A DNA stretch of 64,000 nucleotides from NCBI GenBank assembly GCA_023105745.1, contig JALGQZ010000006.1, forward strand, positions 480,359-544,358. The letters run 5' to 3'. The notes under the pieces are model-generated. The model was not told the DNA's origin, did no database searches, and was given only the letters and a program-made list of their open reading frames with translations. Shown here piece after piece: positions 35,611 to 46,789 of this stretch. A program made the translations under genes and the position numbers. Every line of letters starts with the position of its first letter. The stretch's first letter is position 1. Origin of the DNA: Austropuccinia psidii (taxonomy: Eukaryota; Basidiomycota; Pucciniomycetes; Pucciniales; Sphaerophragmiaceae).

Positions 35611-36507
35611 AGGTTTTGGTAAACACATGTAAGCCCTTATGTGTTTTTACCAATTTATGGGCAAAGCATGCAAGTGGCCTATTTTTTTTGAAAAAAAAAA
35701 ATAGGCTTATTTTGGAGAATTTTTTAAATTTTTTTTTCCATATTATTTCTGAAATTGGATGCCAAGATCCCTAAATTTTTGTAATTGTTTTTTTCCAAAT
35801 TTCTCCAATTTGGCCAATTTGGCAAAATGGCCTATGTTTTTAAGAAAATTGATTCAAAATTTTCCCACTTATGAATTTCCATATGTTTTTAAGAAGAATT
35901 GACAGAAGACTATTGTGAATCAAAAATCTGAAACCCAAAATTTTGGGGATTTTTTTTGGGGGGGACAATTGTATGCCCAAAAAGTGCTTTGTTTATGTTT
36001 TTGTGTTGATGTTTGTGAGTAAATTGAAAATGCCATTTATGACATTAATTGAATAAAAAATTCAGTTTATGGAAATAGTAGAATTTGAAATACCATTAAT
36101 GGGATTAAAAGTACAATTTATGACATTAAAAGTACCATTTATGGCATTAACAGTTCCATTTATGGAATCAACAACAGCATAGAAAGTCCATTTATGGCAT
36201 CAAAAGTTCCATAAATGGCATAAACAATGACATTTCAATGCCATAAATGGTATTAAAAGTAGCATAAAAATGCTATAAATGGAATCAACAATAGAATAGA
36301 AATGCTGTAAATGGCATCAACAATTACATAGAAATTTCATGAATGGGGTTCTTCCCAATAAAGGTTTTTTCAGCTACATTTTAATTCAAAGACACCCCTT
36401 ATGTGTTTTTTTACCAATTAATAAAAAAAAACACATAAGCTTTTAGTTATAACACATAAGGGCTTATGTGTTTTTACCAAATTTCTAACATGGCTTTACC
36501 AAAACCC
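35611..36507 (+). mobile_element. Non-autonomous MULE derivative, copy B
   Basis: An 897-bp element with inverted ends AGGTTTTGGTAAACACATGT and, read inwards from the right, GGGTTTTGGTAAAGCCATGT. It is flanked by a perfect 8-bp duplication AATAATTA (35603-35610 and 36508-36515). Its left 330 bp match the left end of the MULE at 5350, sharing CCACTTATGAATTTCCATAT and the CCCAAAATTTTGGGG-type block. It has no coding sequence. The interior from about 36020 holds degenerate copies of the 21-bp palindromic unit. Near both ends are inverted pieces of CTTATGTGTTTTTACCAA that could pair within the element. Confidence 0.85.
36020..36345 (+). repeat. Degenerate 21-bp palindromic repeat array in copy B
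   Basis: Units of the type ACCATTTATGGCATTAACA recur with 18-24 bp spacing. Many are mutated (for example CCATTAATGGGATTAAAAGT). The core is the same palindrome as in copy C. Confidence 0.75.
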
Positions 36508-36515
36508 AATAATTA

Positions 36516-39500
36516 CTTCTGGGAAATATGGAATATTAGCTACCTATCAGGAAATAATAAAATTTTATTGCCTTAAGTTCAGTAAAAAATGAAACTTTGA
36601 AGAATAATAACGTTTTTATATCAATATGAAGGGTTTACATTATCTTATATGATAATATTGGAAGACACAATTTTTATATAATGGAATCTTCCTACTGAAA
36701 AGCCACTTTTAATTTTAGTAGTGGTTTAGATTTATACAAAGTTAAAGCCATTCCAGAGCTTGAAATTAATTGTCAAATATTTTGAATTACTTAAATCTGA
36801 GTGCATATTTTTATTATAAATCATATTATTTTACATACAAAAACTTGAGATGCAATATCTGTGATTTACTTGAAAATGTTTTATTCTGATACAAGAATTG
36901 TGATTTGTTTACATTTTTTTATCTGAAAACATAAATTCAAGGCTACTTGTGTGCTGTGTAATAAAAAAATTGATAAATAGAATAGACTGTTTGTGATTTC
37001 CTCAAAACACGGTTATATTATGGGGTTTTTCTAGGCTGATATAGCTTTAATAAAATAAGTGGTATTGAATAAAATATTCTAGTGAATAATTCTATTTTCC
37101 AAAATATTTTTCTGTTATATGTTAGCTTAAATATTAAGAAAATTGGTTCAAATGAATTAGGGGTCTCAATCTTTTTCCATAATGGGAACACTATGAAAAA
37201 AGGATATCATTGGTATTTTTGAGAGAATATAAAGATAATTCCATCTATTATTAGAAGAAATAATCAATATCAATGGATATGAGGATGCCAGAATTATAAT
37301 TTGTGAATTTTTGGTGGAAATTCTCTTTTTATTTTGTATTTCACACCATATTTTAATACCATTTTCCAAATGGTAGGGAGCTTATTTATCTTCATTGAGG
37401 TTCAATTCCTTAAAATAAGTATCATGTAAGCTTCAAGGGAAAAAAAGAATGGAAAATACATATTTCATTACATTTTCAGAAATGAGGGGTACTGATTATG
37501 ATGATATTTCAAAATTGGGATATTGCTTTTTTTCATATTCAAAAATATCTCAATATCATTATGTTATTTTCACAACAACAGATAGATGAAGGGAATGATG
37601 TGATATGTGACAGGAGGAGATATTTTCATTTGGAATGATACCAAAAATGGGATCCTGGAAGTATCAGCCTCATCTCAATTTTCCAATGAAAGCTTACATA
37701 AAATTATTAATCAAATTGAAATCTGGGTTGGACCTGGGGAAGACCTGCTTCCCACACTGGTGGAGATAGCATTTTTATGTGAAAAAAGAAATAAATGAGA
37801 ACTCATGAAAAGTAATAATAATGAAATATTGAAAAAAAAGGTAAAGGAAAGAAGGGGGAGAAGAGATTATCTTTGAAGATGAAGATGAAAGGGGGAAAAT
37901 CAGAGTGGGAATGAAAAATAATACAAAAAATCGCCATTTTTCCATTCAAAATGAATGGAAAATTTTCTATAAAAATAATGGCAAACACCCATCCAGGGTG
38001 ATGACATGAGATGAGGAAATTCCAATATCCTCTTTCCAGCCATCCTCTAGGTATACATCTTTAAGGAAATGAGGAATTGAAGTATTTTTATCAAATTTGT
38101 CAAAATTTGTGTGTGTATTACATAATTTAGATGAAATTTAAAGATAAGGAATGAATATTTAAATTTTTCTATTGTAAATTCAAAATTTAATTTAAAATGT
38201 AAAGTTGTAGTATAATACACATGGGGGGAAACAAATAAAAAACTAAAAAATTGGTTTTGGAGGGGGAAAAGGAATATTGACTAAAATTGTGTCAGAATCC
38301 CCAAACTCCTTCACTCGGTGTGTATAATTTAAGAATTTACACAAAATACCACTAACTTTGGCCTATGTATTATTCACAGGGTCTGTGAATCCATTGATTA
38401 TCTGATTTTTATACCAACAGAATCATTTTTGGATTTTTCCAGGTAGGTAAAACTACCCTCAAGCTGAAACAATATTCATGAAACCAGATTTATCTGCTGA
38501 AAAGGTTCTTTAAATAATTGAAGACTTAAAAGCCATTATTGATATGTGAATGACTTGTTTATAGGTACAAGAAAAAAATAAAGACATCCCTTTCTTTTGC
38601 TCTCAGAAAGGTCTCAAAAGTTTACATAATTGGCTTTTCTTTTTCCAATAGGTTTTAAATAGTTTATTGGGAGATTTCCTATTATTTGAGGAATGAATTT
38701 GAGGCTATAAATTAATCCATTCTTTTCCCCATCTTATATTTTCATTTGGTAAAATGTTTACTTTTATAGTTTATTTAATAAGCTTTGAACCAATGAATGA
38801 GTAATTTCAACCCACATTCTTAATTAATTTTGTGCCTGATAGCCACATTAATACATGATTTTAATTGCTTCATATAGCTCTTATAGTCATCTCAAACCTT
38901 GCACCACCCCCAAGTGAATGATGTTTATATATTCACTATAATAATTTTAAGGAAGTTCTTTGCTTTAAAAAATACTTTTACAGAATCTTTTTCAGTTATT
39001 TTCTTAATTAATCTAAATAATTAACTATCTTAGATATTATTTTTATAGCTTTTTATATCTGATCAAGAGTAGTTTTGGATAAATTTTTACTTCTTGTAAA
39101 GTAGTAAACAATTATAATATCTTACTTAAAAATGGTAATATTTTTTCAAAAAGAATCTTGAGGTTACCATTTTCAAATTATTTTATCTTAAAAACATTTT
39201 GAGGACAGTAAAAGTACTTTATTATTGATAAACGTTTCATATCCACACCTTAAAAAAGTTTCTTTACTTCTAAATTATTCCCATTTTATTCTGGCAAATT
39301 TCATTCCCTTTACATGTATTTACCAATTTCCTATGGTTTTAACACCATGAAATGGAAAAAACATAAGAACACCCTGGGTTCACAGCTAAATCAAAAACCA
39401 CAAATTTTCTCATAATTGTTCCATCCAAGGAAACAGTTTAAAACCATGATATCACCCCAAAAAATATTTAATAAAAATAAAAATAGTACTATAATAAGCC

Positions 39501-40237
39501 TGAAAGTTCTCAATTCAAAAAAATCATCCCCCTAGTTTGGTCCTTTTGCTTTTTAAAATTTTCCATTTCTGTTATAAGCACTATATTTTGAATTCATTTT
39601 GCCACATTTTATCCCCCAAAAATGAGCAATAATTCAATTCAAAGCTAAATAAGCTCTAACCCAATTAATAGTGATTTTGACAAACATGAGTATTTCAGGA
39701 AACATTTGAATCATGTGTCTCAAGAAGGTAGTTATCATTTTCCACTCTAAAATAAAATATTATCCATCCAAAAAAACATTGGAATAAACTGTGACAAAGG
39801 TTTAAACCCTTAATTTTATACTTCATTCAGGAGAAAGCTAAAAATAAGGAGGTAAAATTATCCTTTGATTGTTTATACAAGGAAAAATTATAATAAAAAA
39901 TTGTGGCATATTGAATTTAAAAATACCTCAAAAAATCATTATACCTATGCAAAACTTCTGGCACATCCCTCAATCAGAAAATTAGATAATCAGTAATCTT
40001 CCAAAGGCTCTGAAATTTATGTATGTATTATTATTCCCAGAGAGCTATAGACTAATTTTTAAAATAAAATTAAGGAAGAAATAAATTTATTCATTTTGGT
40101 AATGTATAGAAAAAGGAATAAATATAAAAATAAACATTTCCAAGGCAAAAGGCTTATTGATTCACTAGCTAATATCCTGATTGAATAATACTTATTGAGG
40201 TCCTTTAAGAAGGATAAAGATCAAATGACCTCTCTAA
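36516..40237. other. AT-rich sequence, no recognisable genes
   Basis: Nothing can be supported as a gene. A 63-codon plus-strand frame at 37607-37798 (ILEVSASSQFSNESLHKIIN) has coding-like composition but no recognised family and no neighbouring exons. Otherwise there are only A/T runs. Confidence 0.4.
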
Positions 40238-40245
40238 TTTTGAAA

Positions 40246-41441
40246 GGGTATTGTTAAAAACATGTAAACACTTATGTGTTTTTACTAAAACCTTACGTGT
40301 TTTTACCATCAATTGGTAAAAACACCTAATTTTATGGTAAAAACACATAAGGGGGGTTCTTAAATGGAATATTTCTATTTATGGAATTTCTGATGCCACT
40401 AATGGCATTTATGGCATCAACAATGCCATTTGTGGTATTAACAATGCCATTTATGGAATTAACAGTGCCATTAATAGCATTATCAATGCAATATTTCTGA
40501 TGCCATTAATGCCATTTATGGTATCAACAATTCCATTTATGGAATTAACAGTTCCATTAATGGCATTATCAATGCAATATTTCTAATGCCATTAATGCCA
40601 TTTATGGCATCAACAATTCCATTTATGGTATCAACAATGCCATTTGTGGCATTAACAATGCCATTCATTGCATTAACAGTGCTATTAATGGCATTATCAA
40701 TGCAATATTTCTGATGCCATTTATGGCATCAACAATGCCATTTGTAGCATTAACAATGCAATATTTCTGATGCCATTAATGCCATAAATTGATTTATTGA
40801 TTCCATAAATGGCATTATCAATGCAATAAGTGGCATAATGCCATAAATGGCATTGTTGATTCCATGAATGGCATTTTTAATGCCATTAATTCCATTTTTA
40901 AGGCCAATGTTAAGGCCATTCATGTTATTGTTGAGGCCATTTATGGAATTGTTAAGGAGATTAAATTCAATTTAGGCATTGTTGTAATGCCATTTATGCC
41001 AATTTTCTGGCCATAAATGGCATTTTTGATTTAATTACAAAAATGAACAAAAAAACGTAAAAAAAAACAAGGACTTTTTGGGCCTATAAATGTCCTGGAA
41101 AAAAAATCCCAAAATGTGGGGCTTCTGGTTTTTTATTCTCAAGATTTTTCCCTTTATTTCAAAAACCAAAATATGGAAATTCATAAGTGGGAACATATTT
41201 AATGAATTTTTTTGAAAAAAAGGCCATTTTTCCAAATTGGCCAAGATGGAGAAATTGGGCAAAAAAAATTGAAAAAATTTGGGGACCTTCAAATCCCATG
41301 TTGGAAAAAATATGGCAAAAAAAATTATAGAAATGCTCAAAACTGAGCCTGAGGCATTTTTATTAAAAAAATAAGTTACTTACGTGTTTTGGCCATAAAT
41401 TGGTAAAAACATGTGAGCCTTATGTGTGTTGACCAACACCC
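40246..41441 (-). mobile_element. Non-autonomous MULE derivative, copy C
   Basis: A 1.2-kb element inverted relative to copy B. Its ends are GGGTATTGTTAAAAACATGT on the left and, inwards from the right, GGGTGTTGGTCAACACACAT. The flanks TTTTGAAA (40238-40245) and TTTTTAAA (41442-41449) fit an 8-bp target duplication with one mismatch. Its right 350 bp, read inwards, follow the left end of the full MULE closely (GCCTCAGGCTCAGTTTTGAG, TTTTTTCCAACATGGGAT, CCACTTATGAATTTCCATAT). Its centre is the long palindromic array. The ORF at 41035-41340 is a shadow of the conserved non-coding end. Confidence 0.85.
40385..41035 (+). repeat. Array of a 21-bp palindromic unit in copy C
   Basis: About 650 bp built from a 21-bp unit whose core AATGCCATTTATGGCATT is a palindrome with a 2-nt centre; AACA or ATCA links the units. 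Three perfect-length units lie in a row at about 40417-40480. A higher-order block containing TCAATGCAATATTTCTGATG recurs near 40484, 40569, 40697 and 40755. Beyond 40800 the units become irregular and alternate in orientation. Confidence 0.85.
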
Positions 41442-41449
41442 TTTTTAAA

Positions 41450-43896
41450 AAGCCTCTCTAGAGTAAAGTAGAAAAAGAACTTTTCCACCTCGCTCTTATT
41501 TATTTTAAGATTTTTTCAGAGAGATTATTTATAATATTACCATCAATAAATAGTAATATTTATTTCTCTTCTGAAAAATATACTGAAAATGATCATAGCC
41601 ACAAATCAAAAAATTAATTACTGAATCACTCAAATTACTTGCTATATAATTTTAGTGATATGGAATTAAGAGTTAATTTTCTACTAAAGCTTACTACAAG
41701 AATAAAAGACATGTTTGCAAATAGTTTTTGGGAAATAAAAAAGTGAAAAAATCAAAAAATAAAATATAATGTTTCTGAATAGTATAAATATTATACAGTT
41801 CAGTTCAAAATGGAAAAAAAACCTGAGAGCTTTATTTCTGTTCATTATAAAACAGTCTCTGACCTTCTCCTTTCCACTTGTTCTTCCTTTTTTGAAATTC
41901 TATCAGAAAAAACTATTTTAGTAAAAATTTTGGCATCATGTATTTAATCACTTATTTTGAATTTTCAGAAGAAACTCTCAATTTCTCTTATCTATTGATT
42001 TAATTCCATACAGTACTTTTTGCAAACCAAATGGGATTACATGAATGCAAAGCTTGGAAACAAGAAAATTTTGAACTATGGGAAAATGTTAGTATTTTAG
42101 ACAATGGTAAATTTTTAGCTTTATTTTTAATTGGTAAAGAAGATTTCAATAACTTAGTAGATCTGTTGATTTAAATACTTAAAAATGATTTGAATGGAAG
42201 GGGTAAATTACTGTCAAGTGAAGAATGAGTTGTTGTGGCACTCTACTTCATGGGTCATGGTTTCAGTTATTGAACTATTGGGAAGTTTTTCAACATATGT
42301 AAGCAACAGCTCATGATTAATTGATGATGTAATACATGAAATCTTATCTTTTCTTAATTATAAAGCAATTATTTATCTATTTCTGGGTATTTATTTTTTA
42401 TAAAAGTATAGCATATTGATCATGATATAAAAATTACATTAGCCTTCCAAAATTCAATGAATAAATGAAATGAAATACTATAAAAGTGGATTTTTCCAAA
42501 AAAAAAACATGGGTTCAAAAATCTGGTGGGAGGTATTTATGGAGTTTATATACCAATAAAACCCCAAACGAATTAAAAATGGAAATAATTATTTAAATAG
42601 AAAGGGCTTGAACTCAATTTTTTTTCAATGTGTTGTTGACGCAAATGGTAACTTTATGCATTTAATTCTAATTTGAGAAAACCATTTTTTTGATTAATTT
42701 AATTAATCAATAGAATTTGAATCTAGGTGTATGGGGTTTTTCCTGGGCTCATACATCATAGAAGAGTTTTTTGGAAATAAAAAATAGGCCAGGACATGAT
42801 CGATGGTATTAGCCAATTTCCAGAAAGTAGTTTATTAACCGAAGATTTAGGATACTCACAAAATGTACCAATTCTCACACCTATAGGCAATCCAGTTGTT
42901 TCAAATAGAAAGAGGTATAATTTTTAGAACCATTATACAGGTTAATTAAAACTTTTTTATTATATAATTATTCAATTACAATTTCTCAATGATATCTCAA
43001 CCAAAACAGAATTTTGGTCAAGTAAACATTTGGGTGTCTGTAAATTCTTTTCGTGGCTTGATGCAGCCACAGACAGTCTTATCATTATATTCTTGCAGAC
43101 TTACAGCTGCATGCATGATATTAAATAACATTTTTAATTAAATTTGCTCTGGTAAATGTTCTTCAACCTGCATTTCACAAATATTTTGAAAAATAATTGC
43201 AAATATTCATTCTCAATGATCAATTCGAAAATAAAAAAAGAAAATGAATGAAAATCACAAGAATATGAGGTATCAAAATTCACCCCAGAAATCTTGTCAA
43301 TAATTTCCATGGAAATAATATTTACTTTCTCACTTTTATATTTCTCCTCTACACAATGTTACTCCTCTTGTTAATTCCTGGAATCCTCTCTCTCCCGCAG
43401 GTATATTCCTTTATCCAAAGCCCTTTCTTGAGGTTTTCAAGTAATAATACCATGAATACCATTATTCTTTGAGTTCATTCAAAAATTGATCCATTGGTCT
43501 AATATTTCAAGAAATATTATTCATGCTTTGTTTTGTCCCATGTGATCTATGTCATTGGTATGATCCATGTGGCGAAGTAGTGGTTATAGCAATTGAATCC
43601 CTGTTTGATTTTCTGTAACATAATCTTGCATGTTCTCAGTCCCTCTTTTTTATTAAGGGTCCAACACATTATAAGATTATTTATTTTCTTACTGTGTCAA
43701 ACTGGTTTATTTTCCCCCAAGTGTATCTTGACTTGTACCTCTGCTTAATTTTTCTTATTAAGATCCACCACATCTTTGAGCTCCAAAATTATCATGAATC
43801 AAACACTCCAATTCTTCATAAACCTATCAAAATTTATTTCAGCTGTGCAAGAAATAAAAGAACCAATATGGACCTTACCTCAAAGCTCATATGATC
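41450..43896. other. AT-rich sequence, no recognisable genes
   Basis: No coding feature supported. From about 42840 the composition becomes slightly less AT-rich, leading into the decayed minus-strand piece at 43897-44420. Confidence 0.4.
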
Positions 43897-44420
43897 TCAT
43901 TTCGATTGTACATGTAGTACAGTGCCACCCATAGCATCACAAGAGTTGTTTACAATCTGTGGTTTAACACAAAATGTCAGTACAAATAAAATACCTGTAG
44001 GGAATTTATAATCTACCTTGAAAGCCGTTACCAATGACTTGTAGTAGTGCTCAAGTGTATCAAATGATAACTCCTTGATCTTATAATATTCACTTTTCCT
44101 CCCTTCATTGTTTTTGAAAAACCATGACCACGAGATAAATCCCATGTTTTGCTCCTCTTGATTTTAAAACTTGTCTTGTAATCGAGCTAGAAGAGACAAA
44201 AGCTCTCCTTTGGATATCTCAGTTCATTTAATAAGTTTTTGTTCTTATTTCTCAATATGAGCCACCTGTCCAACCAATCTCTCCAATCACCCCTCTTGTG
44301 TTAGAAATCCATTTTTAAAAATTTGTTTGCTTTTTTTCAGCGCATCTGTTATCTCTTTCTTCTCTTTCAAAAGAAATCTCCTCAGAAGGTTTTTACTTTT
44401 GTTTCTGAGATAGGGATTCC
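43897..44420 (-). pseudogene. Decayed coding fragment of unknown family
   Basis: Read on the minus strand, 44420 to 43897 gives a helix-rich frame with only a few stops: a Lys/Glu-rich part (RLVGQVAHIEK, GELLSLLARLQDKF), then GFISWSWFFKNNEGRKSEYY and a tail to SCDAMGGTVLHVQSK. The distribution of polar and hydrophobic residues suggests former coding sequence, possibly from a transposon, but I recognise no domain. Confidence 0.3.
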
Positions 44421-46789
44421 TGTGGTTGTGACTCCTTCTCTATTGATAAATTTATATCAACTTATGATTGATTTTTCATAAGATTTTCACTTGTATCACT
44501 ATCATCATCATTAAACTGATCTTGACAGCTTTGTATTTCATAAATTATGAGTTGGGATCTGGGTTTTTGTTAGGTATTTAGAGTCTCAAATCAGGAGTTT
44601 GAGGAGCCATTTAGTCTTTACATGGAATAGACAAAATCAATTTTATCAAGATTTAAAAGAATGAAAAATTGAAATATGTGAAATAAATTCTGATTCAGGT
44701 TTAAATTTTATTCTGAATACAAACTCAAAATTAGAAATTTCAATCAAAATTGAAAAACATTTCAGAAATTATATTCAATTTTTCTCAAAACAGATTTCCA
44801 AATGAGGACTTAATTTTAATATGGCTTATTTTCAAAACAATAGGGAGCTATTCTGAATTATTAATCCTTTAAGAATTCCACAGAAAGAAGATTTGAGACT
44901 CAAGAATTAAGATTAAAAACTCAACATTACTGCAATATGAACCTTGAAATAACATTGCAATTTTCTTAATGGATTATCTGTGAATCTAAAGAATGAATAC
45001 TTGATTCTATGTCATAAAGAAAATAATTATTATTTATAGCACTATTTTAACTAGGAAATATCATTCATTTTCAACCTTTTAATAAAATCAAAAGACCAGA
45101 AATTCTTTCAAATTATTTTATTCAGTATATTAAGATAAAATGGTTTAGCTTATTGATTGTGATGTTATTTTTGGAAAAACAGGTAAGAAATTGTTCCTTT
45201 AATACTTCAAAATAAGAAAAACTATGTATGAAAGCAGATAAACTGAAAACATACCAATTTTAAATAATTTATATCCTTTTTTTGACGGTTGAAGAGCATG
45301 TCACAAAGAGCTGCCATGATCACCTTATCATTTGATATTAATTAGATACCAATGAATTTAAGCTTAAGGAATTATTTTTTTAATTATTTGAATACTCCAT
45401 TATCCAAAAAGAAATAAAAATACATCATTTTTTCTAATCATATTGGACATTCCATGAAAGGTTGTATTCTCTGTTAGTTTTAAGGATTGTTTTCTTACAT
45501 GAGAATCAAAAAAGTGGAATAGAAGTAAAGCTTTTAATTTATATTTTGATCTTAAAGATAATTTTTTCTTTTTAGTCATCTTTAAGAAATATTCTTAGCT
45601 ATTAATTAAGACTTATATTATCAATGAATTCAATGACTTTTTGAATTTCACATCATTATTTGTGCGATGAAGACTTTTAAGTAAAATGAAATCTTTTCCA
45701 AAACGTTGTTTTCATTGATAATTTCTAGAAACACCTTCAATAAGCTTCTATAGGTATATGAATAATAAATAAATCATATTTTTCATGTTCGAAATTGTAT
45801 GAGGTTCTCATTACCTCCTTGGAACATCAAAATAGTAGCTAATTTTCTATTTTATCATTAGTTAATGCTCTTAGAATTAGGATCTAAGCTCGCAAATGGT
45901 TTTGATTGGTTCAAAAACCTATAGACCACCTTCAATAATATTTTCAAAACTTACTATGCCTCAGAGGCCTCAGAATTTGAGGTACCCTGGCTCCCTTCAC
46001 CGGTCTTTTTTTCCCCTTGATAATTTTGTATTTAAAATACTTAGTACATTCCTTGGGAGTAAAATTGAGTATGGGCAAACAAAATATTTATTTACTAATA
46101 CTAAATCTTTTTGATCTAAAATTATGTATTAAATTAACATCAAGTTTTATTTAATATGGGTTTCCCTAAAAAACTTTTTTCTATGTAAAAGGGCAAAAAA
46201 CAAGAATCTTCACAATTTCTTTATGTGGTATCAATTATGGGTTTTGGAGGTATTTTACATTTTAGCACCTTATATATTTATATTTGGGCTATATAAATTT
46301 TTCAGTTACTGTAGGTGATGAATGCTTGAGTATAATCCAAATCAGGTCTTAAATCCATGGATTCAATTACTCAAGGGAAGTTATCTATTATTATATTTAA
46401 GGAAATTATTACTTATTCATTTTCCATAACACAAGAGTTACTTTGAGATAATTTTTGAACTATTTGAATATGTGATAAACATCTCAAGGCTCACATTAAC
46501 CCCATGAAAAATGAAATCTTACTTGAATTTTATCATGGTTAAATATCAACAAAAATATAAAGCTTCATAGAAGATTGAAATTTAATTTTAAAACTTTTTT
46601 TACTACTCATATAAAGAAATTATGTGACATTAATATGCATATTCTGTCTTATGGCCTTCTTTAATGCCTAAATCTTTCAATATGCCTGCACCTGGCTGCT
46701 ATATCTGGCTATACTTTTTACTCCATTTTTACATCTAAGTCTGCTTTCTTTAATATTTTTCTTAATTTTCTTCTATTTATTCTGTTTTT
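44421..46789. other. AT-rich sequence, no recognisable genes
   Basis: Only short open frames are present (for example 45896-46114 plus), none with recognisable motifs or flanking exons. I see nothing else here. Confidence 0.4.

Noticed and set aside
40385..41035. CRISPR-like repeat array.
   Set aside because: Units are contiguous and palindromic without unique spacers, and the host is eukaryotic.
41035..41340. 101-codon minus-strand frame.
   Set aside because: It reads through the conserved non-coding end of a MULE derivative; the same stretch is not open in the other copies.
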